A stretch of 47,502 nucleotides of DNA. It comes from Acidobacteriaceae bacterium (GTDB lineage Bacteria > Acidobacteriota > Terriglobia > Terriglobales > Acidobacteriaceae). This document shows positions 36,617 through 44,385 of the stretch, one piece after another. The stretch is from the NCBI GenBank assembly GCA_003131585.1, contig PKVW01000057.1, positions 1-47,502 of the forward strand. Reading direction: 5' to 3'. The first letter of the stretch is position 1. Every line of letters begins with the position of its first letter. The translations under genes were made by a program, and so were the position numbers. The notes under the pieces were generated by a model, which was given only the letters and a program-made list of their open reading frames with translations, was not told the DNA's origin and did no database searches.

Positions 36617-37447
36617 ATGCAATCCTTAAAAACTTCCATCGAGCGCCTGGCTGCGCTGGGCGAGGTCGAACACAATCCCGAAGCGCGGGCGGTGTTTCTC
36701 GAATTCCGCGACGCACTTACCCAGGGCAAGATCCGCGCCGCCGAAAAGATCGACGGCCGCTGGGTGGTCAACCCCTGGGTGAAACTCGGCATTCTGCTGG
36801 GGTTCCGGCTGGGCGAACTGGCCGAGACGGGCTGCGCTGCGCTCACCTTCGTGGATAAGGACACCTTCCCCGTCCGGAAGTTTTCCGTGGCTGACCGGGT
36901 GCGCATCGTTCCGGGAGGATCGTCGGTGCGCCTCGGGGCCTACGTTGCGCCGTCGGTGATCTGTATGCCGCCGATGTTCATCAACGTCGGCGCTTACGTC
37001 GACGAAGGCACTATGGTCGACTCTCATGCCCTGGTGGGATCGTGCGCGCAAGTCGGCAAGCGCGTGCATCTGAGTGCTGCGGCGCAGATCGGAGGGGTGA
37101 TCGAACCGGTGAATGCTGCGCCCGTGATCATTGAAGACGATGTGCTCGTTGGCGGCAACTGCGGAGTGTATGAAGGCACGCTGGTGCGCACGCGAGCAGT
37201 GCTCGGCGCCGGAACGATTTTGACGCGCTCGACGCCGCTCTACGACCTGGTGCGCGGCGAAGTTTACCGGGCAACGCCGGAGTCGCCGCTCGAAGTTCCC
37301 GAAGGCGCTGTGGTTGTGCCGGGGTCGCGCGCGGTGAAGAAGGGCGCGGCAGCGGAGTTGGGAATCTCTCTGTATACGCCGGTAATTGTGAAATACCGCG
37401 ACGAGAAGACGGATCGTGGCATCGAACTCGAAGATTGGCTGCGATGA
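36617..37447 (+). CDS. dapD: 2,3,4,5-tetrahydropyridine-2,6-dicarboxylate N-succinyltransferase
   Basis: Commits the pathway to the succinylase route of diaminopimelate synthesis. 276 residues: helical N-terminal domain with [20 protein letters not shown], then a left-handed parallel beta-helix of hexapeptide repeats ([30 protein letters not shown]) and [29 protein letters not shown], and the end domain with GSRAVKKG. Length matches E. coli DapD (274). Later genes of the branch (dapC, dapE, dapF) are not in the window. Confidence 0.95.
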   Translation: MQSLKTSIERLAALGEVEHNPEARAVFLEFRDALTQGKIRAAEKIDGRWVVNPWVKLGILLGFRLGELAETGCAALTFVDKDTFPVRKFSVADRVRIVPGGSSVRLGAYVAPSVICMPPMFINVGAYVDEGTMVDSHALVGSCAQVGKRVHLSAAAQIGGVIEPVNAAPVIIEDDVLVGGNCGVYEGTLVRTRAVLGAGTILTRSTPLYDLVRGEVYRATPESPLEVPEGAVVVPGSRAVKKGAAAELGISLYTPVIVKYRDEKTDRGIELEDWLR

Positions 37448-37500
37448 TTGTGTCGCCACTGATCGAAGATGAGACTCGGGCGGCGAACTACCACGCCGCG

Positions 37501-38202
37501 CTAACGGATCCGCGCCGGCAGAATCAGCGGCCCCGGTGGCGCCAAAGTTGCCTCTTGGGCTTGCTGGCGGAGTTGCAAATGCCGCTGGCGGAAGTGGGCT
37601 TTGGCGCGCTCGCCCCAGGCGCGAACGAACCAGTAATTTAAGCCGGCGCCAAGGGCGGAACTGACGAGGGGAATCATGCGGCCCGCCCACTTCTCCACTA
37701 CCTCGGCGCTGGCGCGGGCGGCGATGCGCTGAATCACGCGCGGCACAAACCTGTTGACCACTTCCTTTTCCAGCAGTTCGCGGCTGATGTCGACCCCGGC
37801 CGCGCTGGCGGCGGCGATCCAGAGTTCGGCGATTTCATGATCGGTATTGAATTGAAAGCCGTAGACCAGGCTCAGCTTCTGGATGGTGCGCATGGTGATG
37901 GCTGACAGAATGCCAAGGTCGGGCAAGATCGTGATCAGTCCGCCCAGGCCGAAGCCCGCGCCCTCGACGGCAGCAAGTTTCATACCGCTGCGAATCAGGT
38001 TGTCGGCTACATCGTCGAGCTCGCCCATCTCCAGCGAATAGACTCCGTGATAGCCGCTAATGGGCAGCCGGTAAGCGGTGCGCAGTTGCAGCAGAAACTT
38101 CTCCGGATTGACCTGCACGGTGGAGTAGGCGCGCGTGAGCCCTTTCACCAGCGTCTTCTCGACGCGGCCGCGAAGCCAGGATCTGGATTCGGCAGAGGCC
38201 AT
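37501..38202 (-). CDS. EcsC-family protein
   Basis: 233 residues resembling the EcsC family, named after a Bacillus protein of unclear role. It has an amphipathic, Gly-rich middle (AAVEGAGFGLGGLITILPDLGILSAITMRTIQKLSLVYGF) that may touch membranes, preceded by a charged helical start. The end holds WFVRAWGERAKAHFRQRH. No catalytic motif is visible. ATG at 38202 faces away from rnj, leaving a 127-bp divergent gap. Function unknown. Confidence 0.75.
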   Translation of the reverse strand: MASAESRSWLRGRVEKTLVKGLTRAYSTVQVNPEKFLLQLRTAYRLPISGYHGVYSLEMGELDDVADNLIRSGMKLAAVEGAGFGLGGLITILPDLGILSAITMRTIQKLSLVYGFQFNTDHEIAELWIAAASAAGVDISRELLEKEVVNRFVPRVIQRIAARASAEVVEKWAGRMIPLVSSALGAGLNYWFVRAWGERAKAHFRQRHLQLRQQAQEATLAPPGPLILPARIR

Positions 38203-38329
38203 GGATTCAACCTTAACTCAGCGAGCCGGAGAATGCTATCCGTCCATCGTTTGACATCGGTTGGAAGTGGATGGAATCCGCGCTGGTTACGGCGCGGAAC
38301 GCAGTCTGTGCTAGCATCATCAGTATCTA

Positions 38330-39994
38330 ATGCCAACTGGAAAACTGCAGATTATCCCTCTGGGAGGCCTCGGCGAGTTCGGTATGAACTGCATGGCCGT
38401 TCGCTGGGGCGACGACATTATAGTGATCGACGCGGGCCTCATGTTCCCCGAGGCCGAGTTGCTCGGCGTCGACATCGTGGTCCCCGATATTTCCTATCTC
38501 ATCGAGAACCGCCAGCGCATTCGCGGGATCGTCCTCACCCACGGCCACGAGGACCACATCGGCGCGCTGCCGTGGTTTCTCTCCGAACTCAAAGTGCCGG
38601 TGTGGGGCACGGAGTTTACCCTGGCCTACGTGGAAGACAAACTCGACGAGCACGGATTGCTCGACGACGCCGACCTGCGCGAGATGCGCGCCGGCGAGCG
38701 CTTCAAGGCCGGCGTGTTCACGATCCATCCGATTCGGGTAACCCACAGTTTGGTGGATTGCGTCGCGCTGGCAGTTCACACTCCACTCGGCGTTGTCATT
38801 CATACCGGCGACTTCAAGGTCGATCCCACGCCCACCGATAACCACCTCTTCGATCTGCACGCTTTCGCCGAATACGGCAAACAAGGTGTGCTGGCGCTGT
38901 TTCAGGATTCCACCAACGTTGAGCGCAAGGGCTATACGCCCAGCGAGCGGGCCGTGCGTCGCAAGTTTGACGAAGTTTTCGCCCACACCCAGCGGCGGCT
39001 TTTCATTTCGTGCTTCTCTTCTTCCATTCACCGCATCAAGCTGGCACTGGAACTGGCTCACCAGCACGGGCGCAAGGTGGCCTTCATCGGCCGCTCCATG
39101 AATAACTCCTCCGAAATCGCCGAAGATCTGGGCTACCTCGAGATTCCCGAAGGACTCGTGATCAACCCCGGCGAGATGAAGAATTTTTCCCCAGAAAAAG
39201 TCTGCGTGATGATCAGCGGAACCCAGGGCGAGCCCATGTCCGCGCTGTCGCGCGCGGCCGTGGACAATCACAAGCACGCCAAGATCGAGAAGGGCGACAC
39301 GGTCGTGCTCTCGTCGCGCATCATCCCCGGCAACGAGAAAACGATTTACCGCATGATCGATCACCTGTTCCGCCGCGAGGCGTACGTGATTTACGAAGAC
39401 GGCACGTCGCCTCCCATCCACGTCAGCGGGCACGCCAGCCAGGAAGAACTGAAGCTGATCATCAACCTGGTGAGGCCGAAGTACTTCATTCCCATCCACG
39501 GGGAGTACCGTCAGTTGAAATTGCACGCGGAAATGGCTGGCGCCATGCACAGCTCGGTGGGCAAAGTAATCCTGATCGAGAGCGGCGACATTCTCGAGTT
39601 CGACGAACACAACGCGCGCAAGGCCGGACGCGTCAACGTGGGCCGCGTCTGCATCGATTCCGGCTCGCGCACCGACGTGGTTGAGGATTTAATTATTAAA
39701 GACCGCCGTCACCTGAGCGAAGACGGCATCGTGTTGCCCATCATCGCGATCAACAAGCTCACAGGCCGCGTGGAAACTGCGCCGGAGATCGTAACGCGTG
39801 GCTTCAACCCCGGCGACGACGGCTTGATGGACGGCGCCCGCCGCATCGTCGAAGACACACTGGCGCACTCCAGCGAAGAAGAAAAAGCGGACTACGGTGT
39901 GATCAAGGAAAAAATCCGCGCCGACCTGAAGCGCTACATTTCCCGGCAGACGCAGAAACGGCCGCTGATCATGCCGGTGATACTGGAAATCTAA
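38330..39994 (+). CDS. rnj: Ribonuclease J
   Basis: 5'-3' exo- and endoribonuclease for mRNA decay and rRNA maturation. 554 residues: metallo-beta-lactamase core with LTHGHEDHIGALPWFL (zinc ligands), HTGDFKVDP, the beta-CASP domain with CFSSSIHRIKLAL and SGTQGEPMSALSR, then ISGHASQEELKLIINLVRPKYFIPIHGEYRQL and a C-terminal domain of about 100 residues. TAGCAT at 38312-38317 would give a leader of about six bases, and no Shine-Dalgarno sequence is visible. It is not operonic with its neighbours. Confidence 0.95.
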   Translation: MPTGKLQIIPLGGLGEFGMNCMAVRWGDDIIVIDAGLMFPEAELLGVDIVVPDISYLIENRQRIRGIVLTHGHEDHIGALPWFLSELKVPVWGTEFTLAYVEDKLDEHGLLDDADLREMRAGERFKAGVFTIHPIRVTHSLVDCVALAVHTPLGVVIHTGDFKVDPTPTDNHLFDLHAFAEYGKQGVLALFQDSTNVERKGYTPSERAVRRKFDEVFAHTQRRLFISCFSSSIHRIKLALELAHQHGRKVAFIGRSMNNSSEIAEDLGYLEIPEGLVINPGEMKNFSPEKVCVMISGTQGEPMSALSRAAVDNHKHAKIEKGDTVVLSSRIIPGNEKTIYRMIDHLFRREAYVIYEDGTSPPIHVSGHASQEELKLIINLVRPKYFIPIHGEYRQLKLHAEMAGAMHSSVGKVILIESGDILEFDEHNARKAGRVNVGRVCIDSGSRTDVVEDLIIKDRRHLSEDGIVLPIIAINKLTGRVETAPEIVTRGFNPGDDGLMDGARRIVEDTLAHSSEEEKADYGVIKEKIRADLKRYISRQTQKRPLIMPVILEI

Positions 39995-40016
39995 ACTCCG
40001 CGATACCCGCGCTAAA

Positions 40017-40083
40017 GTCATCCCGAGCGCAGCATTGCGATTGGCCTCATCAATCGCAATGCGAAGTCGAGGGACCTGCTTGT
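40017..40083. repeat. Dispersed repeat with long hairpin after rnj (family C)
   Basis: GTCATCCCGAGCGC begins and GAGGGACCTGCTTG ends the element, a phrase I associate with repeats in Acidobacteriota genomes. Inside is a perfect 12-bp stem, GCATTGCGATTG (40032-40043) with CAATCGCAATGC (40051-40062), loop GCCTCAT. It could also end rnj transcription, although no T-run follows. Confidence 0.65.
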
Positions 40084-40138
40084 TCTTCCGCCGCGCCGGG
40101 GGCATCTTCGATGCGACTGTTTGCGAAGGAGAAATCCC

Positions 40139-40315
40139 ATGACCGGAATTCAGTTCATCACCGACGAAGCGGGCCAAAAGACGGCAGTCGTAATCGACCT
40201 CAAGAAGCATAAAGGTCTCTGGGAGGACTTTGAAGACGTGCTGGTTTCGCGGTCGTTTAAAAAGCATTTCCTTTTAGCCCACCGTCGTGAATCATCTTCC
40301 AGTTCGTCCCAATAA
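40139..40315 (+). CDS. Small orphan antitoxin-like protein
   Basis: 58 residues with GAAGGAGAA before ATG 40139. The start (TGIQFITDEAGQKTAVVIDLKKH followed by WEDFEDVLVSR in pieces) resembles short antitoxins that pair with RelE/ParE toxins. The last 15 residues (a Ser run ending in SQ) look unlike such proteins, and the +1 frame over the same bases reads KSISF then stop, so a frameshift is possible. No toxin follows in the same direction. Could be a remnant. Confidence 0.5.
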   Translation: MTGIQFITDEAGQKTAVVIDLKKHKGLWEDFEDVLVSRSFKKHFLLAHRRESSSSSSQ

Positions 40316-40366
40316 CAGCAGCCTCATCACCCGCATAAATCGGGCCGAGCCGCGCGGAACGGGCGC

Positions 40367-40681
40367 CTAAGCCAGCGGGCGGCGAGAGTGACGTCTTTTT
40401 TCCTTCTCTTCCACCAGGCGCACTTCCAGACGAGCCCCCAACGCCTGGGCCAGGCGTATGAGCGTGTCGAGTTGGACGTTGGCCGGCCTGCTCTCCATCC
40501 GGGAGACCTTGGGAGCGCTCACGCGGGCGCGGGCAGCAAGCTGAGTCTGGTTCATCCGGTGCTTGGCGCGCAGTTTGGCGATCTGCACGCCAATGTCAAG
40601 GCTCGCGAGTTCCTTCTCCACCAGTTCCCGCATGGCAGAGTCTTCCATTTGCGTACGATAGTAGCGGTCGAATCTGCTCAC
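40367..40681 (-). CDS. XRE-family HTH antitoxin (HigA-like)
   Basis: 104 residues with a helix-turn-helix of the XRE/Cro type: QIAKLRAKHRMNQTQLAARA, then VSAPKVSRMES and a third helix (LDTLIRLAQALGARLEV). Such proteins bind and neutralise the toxin and repress their own operon. The ATG overlaps the stop of the upstream toxin gene by four bases, giving toxin-first order as in higBA. The Arg-rich tail (KEKRRHSRR) is unusual and could contact DNA. Confidence 0.85.
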   Translation of the reverse strand: MSRFDRYYRTQMEDSAMRELVEKELASLDIGVQIAKLRAKHRMNQTQLAARARVSAPKVSRMESRPANVQLDTLIRLAQALGARLEVRLVEEKEKRRHSRRPLA

Positions 40682-41043
40682 GACGTTTTTCCTCTGCCCA
40701 TCTGTTGATTGTGCCGGGCCATTCTGGACTCGGCCTTAGCCAGTTCGGATGCCTCCAGTTTGGCCGCCCGCTTCACGAATCCATGGAGCAGAATGAAGGT
40801 TCTTCTGGCATCTGCGAAGTAAAGAATCCTAATCTTGTCCCTGCCATATTGCGTCCGTAATTCGCGGATCTTCCCCGCCGCCTGCGATGAATACGGGAAC
40901 GGCAGACTCGGGCCATGAATCTTCAGCGATTGCAGCAGCGCCAACGCCTTTGCCCTTCCTTCGGGGCGCAGCGAATCGAGGAACTCTTCTACCGGAGCCT
41001 TCCCATCGGCTTCCTCATAGAACTCAACCGCCCACTCGACCAT
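40678..41043 (-). CDS. Gp49/HigB-type toxin (RelE superfamily)
   Basis: 121 residues matching the phage-derived Gp49-like/HigB2 group of RelE-fold mRNA interferases: EFLDSLRPEGRAKALALLQSL, then GKIRELRTQYGRDKIRILYF and HGFVKRAAKLEASELAKAESRM, with the basic residues expected for RNA cleavage. Most such toxins cut mRNA at the ribosome. ATG at 41043; a palindrome covers the start. It is the upstream partner of the XRE antitoxin at 40367-40681. Confidence 0.85.
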   Translation of the reverse strand: MVEWAVEFYEEADGKAPVEEFLDSLRPEGRAKALALLQSLKIHGPSLPFPYSSQAAGKIRELRTQYGRDKIRILYFADARRTFILLHGFVKRAAKLEASELAKAESRMARHNQQMGRGKTS

Positions 41044-41053
41044 ATACAGTATA
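41043..41053 (-). promoter_or_regulatory. Palindromic operator with -10 at the start of the HigBA-type operon
   Basis: TATACAGTATA (41043-41053) is a perfect palindrome around one base and overlaps the first base of the toxin ATG. Its minus-strand part TATACT is a good -10, only four bases before the ATG, so the mRNA would be leaderless. TTGCCC (41073-41078), 19 bp away, is a weak -35. The HTH antitoxin is the likely repressor. Confidence 0.5.
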
Positions 41054-41113
41054 CCATTAAAGATAACTCGCGGGGCAACTTCCTACAGCCGAAGGTATTG
41101 CCGCTTGTTCCCG

Positions 41114-41542
41114 TTACTCCAGCGGGTTCTTCCACCTTAGCCCCGGAAACCGGGCAAAGTCCCTATCCGCGGTATACAGCACACCGCCGTATTCCACGGT
41201 CAGCGCAACCAATTCCGCGTCGCTGACCAACGGCCCTGAGGCCCGGCCTTCAACCATCATTCGTTTTAGCACCGACCAGTGCTCATCCCCGGGCGCCAGT
41301 ATGCGCACATTCGGCTGCGCCAGCCACTCTTCTACAATTTCCGCTGCCAGTTCAACCGTCAAACGCGATCCCGGCAGCTTTCGATTGGTAATCACTCGCA
41401 AGAAGGCGCACACAGTTTGCCAGGGCAATCCCACAGGCTCTACGTCCGAAAAAATTTTCTCGACCCAGGCACGGCTCTTCTTATGGTGGGACGAATCGCT
41501 ATCGTAGGCATAGATCAGCAGGTTGGCGTCGACAACGATCAC
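41114..41542 (-). CDS. vapC: PIN-domain toxin (VapC-like ribonuclease)
   Basis: 142 residues. IVVDANLLIYAYD at the start, VSDAELVALTVEYGG and TADRDFARFPGLRW near the end supply the acidic metal-binding residues of a PIN nuclease; TVCAFLRVITN holds the middle conserved stretch. VapC enzymes cut tRNA or rRNA and are held inactive by VapB. ATG at 41542 overlaps the stop of the antitoxin gene by four bases. It ends 70 bp before the HigBA-type module on the same strand. Confidence 0.9.
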   Translation of the reverse strand: MIVVDANLLIYAYDSDSSHHKKSRAWVEKIFSDVEPVGLPWQTVCAFLRVITNRKLPGSRLTVELAAEIVEEWLAQPNVRILAPGDEHWSVLKRMMVEGRASGPLVSDAELVALTVEYGGVLYTADRDFARFPGLRWKNPLE

Positions 41543-41772
41543 CGATGATCCGGGCCTTCAAGAAGTTCGAGCAATTCCTCAACCTTTTCGAAGTGAGGTA
41601 GTCCCAAATTCATCGGCTTCACAACAAACGGTTTTCGGACAGGTTGCTTCGCCGCCGTCAAGCCCAACCGCAGAAGGCGATTTACGACCTGCTTGAAAGA
41701 TTCGCCGGACTTGCGGGCTTCCTTGTTCAGGAGGTTGGCGACATCGTCGTCGAGGGTAAGAGTGGTTCGCAC
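41539..41772 (-). CDS. vapB: VapB-type ribbon-helix-helix antitoxin
   Basis: 77 residues. The ribbon-helix-helix DNA-binding part is MRTTLTLDDDVANLLNKEAR plus SFKQVVNRLLRLGL; the C-terminal tail (PHFEKVEELLELLEG) should wrap the PIN toxin. The start is GTG at 41772, and the -10 of its promoter ends only six bases upstream, predicting a leaderless mRNA. Two palindromes in the promoter are the probable autoregulation sites. Confidence 0.9.
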   Translation of the reverse strand: MRTTLTLDDDVANLLNKEARKSGESFKQVVNRLLRLGLTAAKQPVRKPFVVKPMNLGLPHFEKVEELLELLEGPDHR

Positions 41773-41808
41773 ATCATGATGCTACACTCCTGGGCATCAT
41801 GATGTCAA
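41772..41808 (-). promoter_or_regulatory. vapBC promoter with paired palindromic operators
   Basis: On the minus strand TTGACA (41803-41808) and TAGCAT (41779-41784) are 18 bp apart. CATCATGATG, itself a perfect palindrome, occurs at 41772-41781 and 41795-41804, 23 bp apart and so about two helical turns. One copy overlaps the -35 and the other overlaps the -10 and the GTG start codon. This fits repression by paired VapB dimers. Confidence 0.75.
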
Positions 41809-41842
41809 GACACCTGTCTTCTCCTGTCGCCGGGAAGTGGAT

Positions 41843-41848
41843 CATAAT
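41843..41848 (+). promoter_or_regulatory. Possible -10 for the PLP dehydratase gene
   Basis: CATAAT ends 11 bases before the ATG at 41860. The leader would be four to five bases, without a ribosome-binding site. No strong -35 is visible. It is divergent from the vapBC promoter. Confidence 0.35.
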
Positions 41849-41859
41849 AGCAGAACACC

Positions 41860-42843
41860 ATGGTCACTCTCGCCGACATCCACTTCGCACAAACCCGCAT
41901 CCGTGGGGTTGCGGCCCATACGCGTCTGATCGAATTCAATCATCCCGAGTCTGCTTCCCGCCGCCTCTTCCTCAAGCCCGAAAACCAGCAACCCATTGGC
42001 GCCTTCAAACTTCGCGGAGCTTACAACAAGATCGCTTCACTGTCGGAAGAGGACCGCAAGCGCGGCGTCATCACCTACTCCAGCGGCAACCACGGGCAAG
42101 GCGTCGCCTACGCGGCGCGGGCGCTGGGCGTGAAGGCCGTCATCGTAATGCCGGACAACGCTCCGGCGATCAAGCGCGAGGCCACGGCGGCGCTGGGCGC
42201 GGAAATCGTCATCGTGGGCCCGGGCAGCGCCGAGCGCCAGCTTAAGGCCGAAGAACTCGCCGCGCAGCACGGCTACATCATCGTGCCTCCCTACAACGAC
42301 GAGCAGATCATCGCCGGTCAGGGCACGATGGGATTGGAGATTCTCGAAGACATGCCGGAGGTGGAAACGGTTCTCGCGCCGGTGGGTGGCGGAGGCATGA
42401 TCAGCGGCGTGGCTACGGCGATTAAGTTGAGCAACTCTTCGATCAAGGTAATCGGCGTGGAGCCGGAACTTGCGGCCGATGCGCAGGCCAGCTTGCGCGC
42501 GGGAAAGATCGTTCAGTTCCCTGCCGACGAAGTTTCTCGCACCATCGCCGACGGGCTGCGCACGCAGAGCATCGGCCCCATCAACTTCGAGTACATCCGC
42601 CGCTATGTGGACGATATCGTTACCGTAAGCGAAGACGAGATTCGCGAAGCGGTCAGACTGCTGGCGGCGAATCCCCAAACGGTCGCCGAGCCCAGCGGAG
42701 CCGTGGCCGTGGCCGGCTTCCTGTTCCGCCGCGACCAGTTGCCGAAGACGAAACTAAACGTCGCCATCATCAGCGGCGGCAACATCGATCCCAAGATGCT
42801 GGAAAAGATGCTGGAAGAATTTCGCCGCGGATCGGCGCGGTAA
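41860..42843 (+). CDS. Threonine/serine dehydratase (PLP-dependent, fold type II)
   Basis: 327 residues with QPIGAFKLRGAYNKI (PLP lysine K50), SSGNHGQGVAYAARALG (phosphate and substrate loop), PVGGGGMISGVATAIK (PLP phosphate binding) and EPSGAVAVAGFL. There is no C-terminal ACT-like regulatory domain, so it matches catabolic threonine dehydratase (TdcB) or serine racemase rather than long IlvA. Those activities cannot be told apart from sequence alone. It starts in the divergent gap with vapB and ends 34 bp from a convergent small gene. Confidence 0.9.
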   Translation: MVTLADIHFAQTRIRGVAAHTRLIEFNHPESASRRLFLKPENQQPIGAFKLRGAYNKIASLSEEDRKRGVITYSSGNHGQGVAYAARALGVKAVIVMPDNAPAIKREATAALGAEIVIVGPGSAERQLKAEELAAQHGYIIVPPYNDEQIIAGQGTMGLEILEDMPEVETVLAPVGGGGMISGVATAIKLSNSSIKVIGVEPELAADAQASLRAGKIVQFPADEVSRTIADGLRTQSIGPINFEYIRRYVDDIVTVSEDEIREAVRLLAANPQTVAEPSGAVAVAGFLFRRDQLPKTKLNVAIISGGNIDPKMLEKMLEEFRRGSAR

Positions 42844-42877
42844 CGCGGATAGGCGCGGTAAGAAGACCACTGCCAGA

Positions 42878-43111
42878 TCACTTTGCGCGCGCTGCCAACG
42901 CCCAGCGCCGTATCGCGACCAGAGACCAGACAGCCTCGACCAATCCGAACGGCCAGGCTCCCTGCAGAAAACCGTAGACCGAGCCGAGCAGGCAAGCTCC
43001 GGCAAAGGCCAGGATGAACCATCGGCTCCGCGCTTCCAAGGCGTAGCAGACGAGCATCGCGGTTACCGCGAACAGACCGAATATCGTTAGAGATGTGATC
43101 GGAAGCCGCAT
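42878..43111 (-). CDS. Small membrane protein of unknown function
   Basis: 77 residues with three hydrophobic segments: ITSLTIFGLFAVTAMLVCYAL, WFILAFAGACLLGSVYGFL and PFGLVEAVWSLVAIRRW. A basic end (RRWALAARAK) would be cytoplasmic. I have an impression of similar short proteins in other soil bacteria, but the function is unknown. It is convergent with the dehydratase gene. Confidence 0.65.
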   Translation of the reverse strand: MRLPITSLTIFGLFAVTAMLVCYALEARSRWFILAFAGACLLGSVYGFLQGAWPFGLVEAVWSLVAIRRWALAARAK

Positions 43112-43345
43112 GCCCGGTCAGCAATCCTACCAGTTGTTGTCCATTCCAAATCGGGTCAGCCGACCTAGCTCCTGCAGAGGCCCGATTCTGCTTGACCGGC
43201 GCGAAACACGAGCACTAACCTGTAAGCGTTGAATATCCAGTGGAGACTGCGCGAAATAAAAGCTAACTGCTTTGCAACCGCGTTCCACCCGCGCCCATTC
43301 TTAGTCACAGATCAGCTTGACCATACTCCAACATGCTGGAATGCT

Positions 43346-44323
43346 ATGAGACAACTTGCTACGATTGCCGCTCGAACCGTCACCGCAACCATCCTCCTCT
43401 CTGCCACATTCGCCTTCGCCGCCGCCCAGCGCGGAACGCTGGTGCACGAAGAAACGATTCGCGTCGCTCCCAGCGCGGACGCCGCCAGAGTGGGCGACGC
43501 TGGACGAGGTCATGAGTTAATCATCATCGAGACCAGCCGCGACTGGGTTCATGTGGAAGCGATTCTGCGGGCGCCAAGCCATGAAGAAGGCGCAACCGAA
43601 GACGAAGAGGAAGGCAAAGCCATCACCGGCTGGGTTCCTAACAAAGCCCTGGTCACCGCCGCGACGCAGGACGGTGACCGGATCATCTTTGGCGAAGCGG
43701 CAGACTCGGAAGACCAGGCCAGCCGCCGCCGCGGCCGTCGCGACGCGGCGCAGGACGCGCTGCGGCTTTACTACCGAGTGTATGATCTGATGCCCACTTC
43801 GCCTCTTGCCGCGGAATCGCTTTATCGCGCGGCCGATATCCGCTGGCAAATCGAGCGGTCCGACATTATGACGCGGCCTTCAGGGCGCGCGCGCGAAGCC
43901 TACATGCGCGGCCAGATGAATGAAGAGTGGATGAAGTTGACGATTAAGAAATATCCGGGCACGAAGTGGGCCGATCTGGCCGGCTTTCGTCTGCTCGAGA
44001 ATAAGCTCTGCGGCGAATGGGAAGGTTTGTCGAAGTGTCCAGACAAAGAAGCTGAACTCTACGAGAATTATGCCAAGGAACACGCGCAATCTCCCGCCGC
44101 TGCTGAGGCCTTGTACAACGCGGCCTGGCGCCGGGCGGCGCTGATCGAGATTTACAGGACAGAGCCGAATCAGAAGAAAGCCGCAGAATCGAAGGACCGC
44201 GCCCTGGCGCTGGCGCAGAAGGTCATCAGTCAGTATGGGCAGAGCGATTGGGCCGCCCGCACGCAGCGGCTGATTTTCTACATCCAGCAGGGCATCCCAA
44301 CCTACGGCAACGCGAGTGACTAA
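43346..44323 (+). CDS. Exported SH3-like/TPR-like protein
   Basis: 325 residues. ATG at 43346 begins a signal peptide (MRQLATIAARTVTATILLSA, cleavage near 28). Then comes a bacterial SH3-like domain (about residues 30-105: HEETIRVAPSADAARVGDAG, GWVPNKALV) interrupted by an acidic insertion (EEGATEDEEEGKA). The rest is helical with TPR-like pairs (SPLAAESLYRAADIRWQIE, SPAAAEALYNAAWRRAALI, ALAQKVISQYGQSDWAARTQ). SH3 parts of this kind often bind peptidoglycan; the function here is unknown. An upstream in-frame ATG at 43229 gives no signal peptide and was rejected. Confidence 0.78.
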   Translation: MRQLATIAARTVTATILLSATFAFAAAQRGTLVHEETIRVAPSADAARVGDAGRGHELIIIETSRDWVHVEAILRAPSHEEGATEDEEEGKAITGWVPNKALVTAATQDGDRIIFGEAADSEDQASRRRGRRDAAQDALRLYYRVYDLMPTSPLAAESLYRAADIRWQIERSDIMTRPSGRAREAYMRGQMNEEWMKLTIKKYPGTKWADLAGFRLLENKLCGEWEGLSKCPDKEAELYENYAKEHAQSPAAAEALYNAAWRRAALIEIYRTEPNQKKAAESKDRALALAQKVISQYGQSDWAARTQRLIFYIQQGIPTYGNASD

Positions 44324-44385
44324 GCATTGCTCTAACGACTGCTAGAGCTTTTCTGAGATACTGTTCCCGTATTTTCGGAGGGTGA

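Noticed and set aside
37444-37641. 66-codon plus-strand ORF whose ATG overlaps the dapD stop (ATGA)
   Set aside because: The overlap looks like coupling, but 141 of its bases are antisense to the EcsC-like gene and the protein has no recognisable motif. It could be a relic of a following dap gene, but this cannot be supported.
38327-39610. Minus-strand ORF of 427 codons
   Set aside because: Shadow of RNase J; His/Val/Asp-rich translation without motif.
40017-40083. Intrinsic terminator of rnj
   Set aside because: The 12-bp stem is good but no T-run follows, and the flanks look like a dispersed repeat; listed as repeat.
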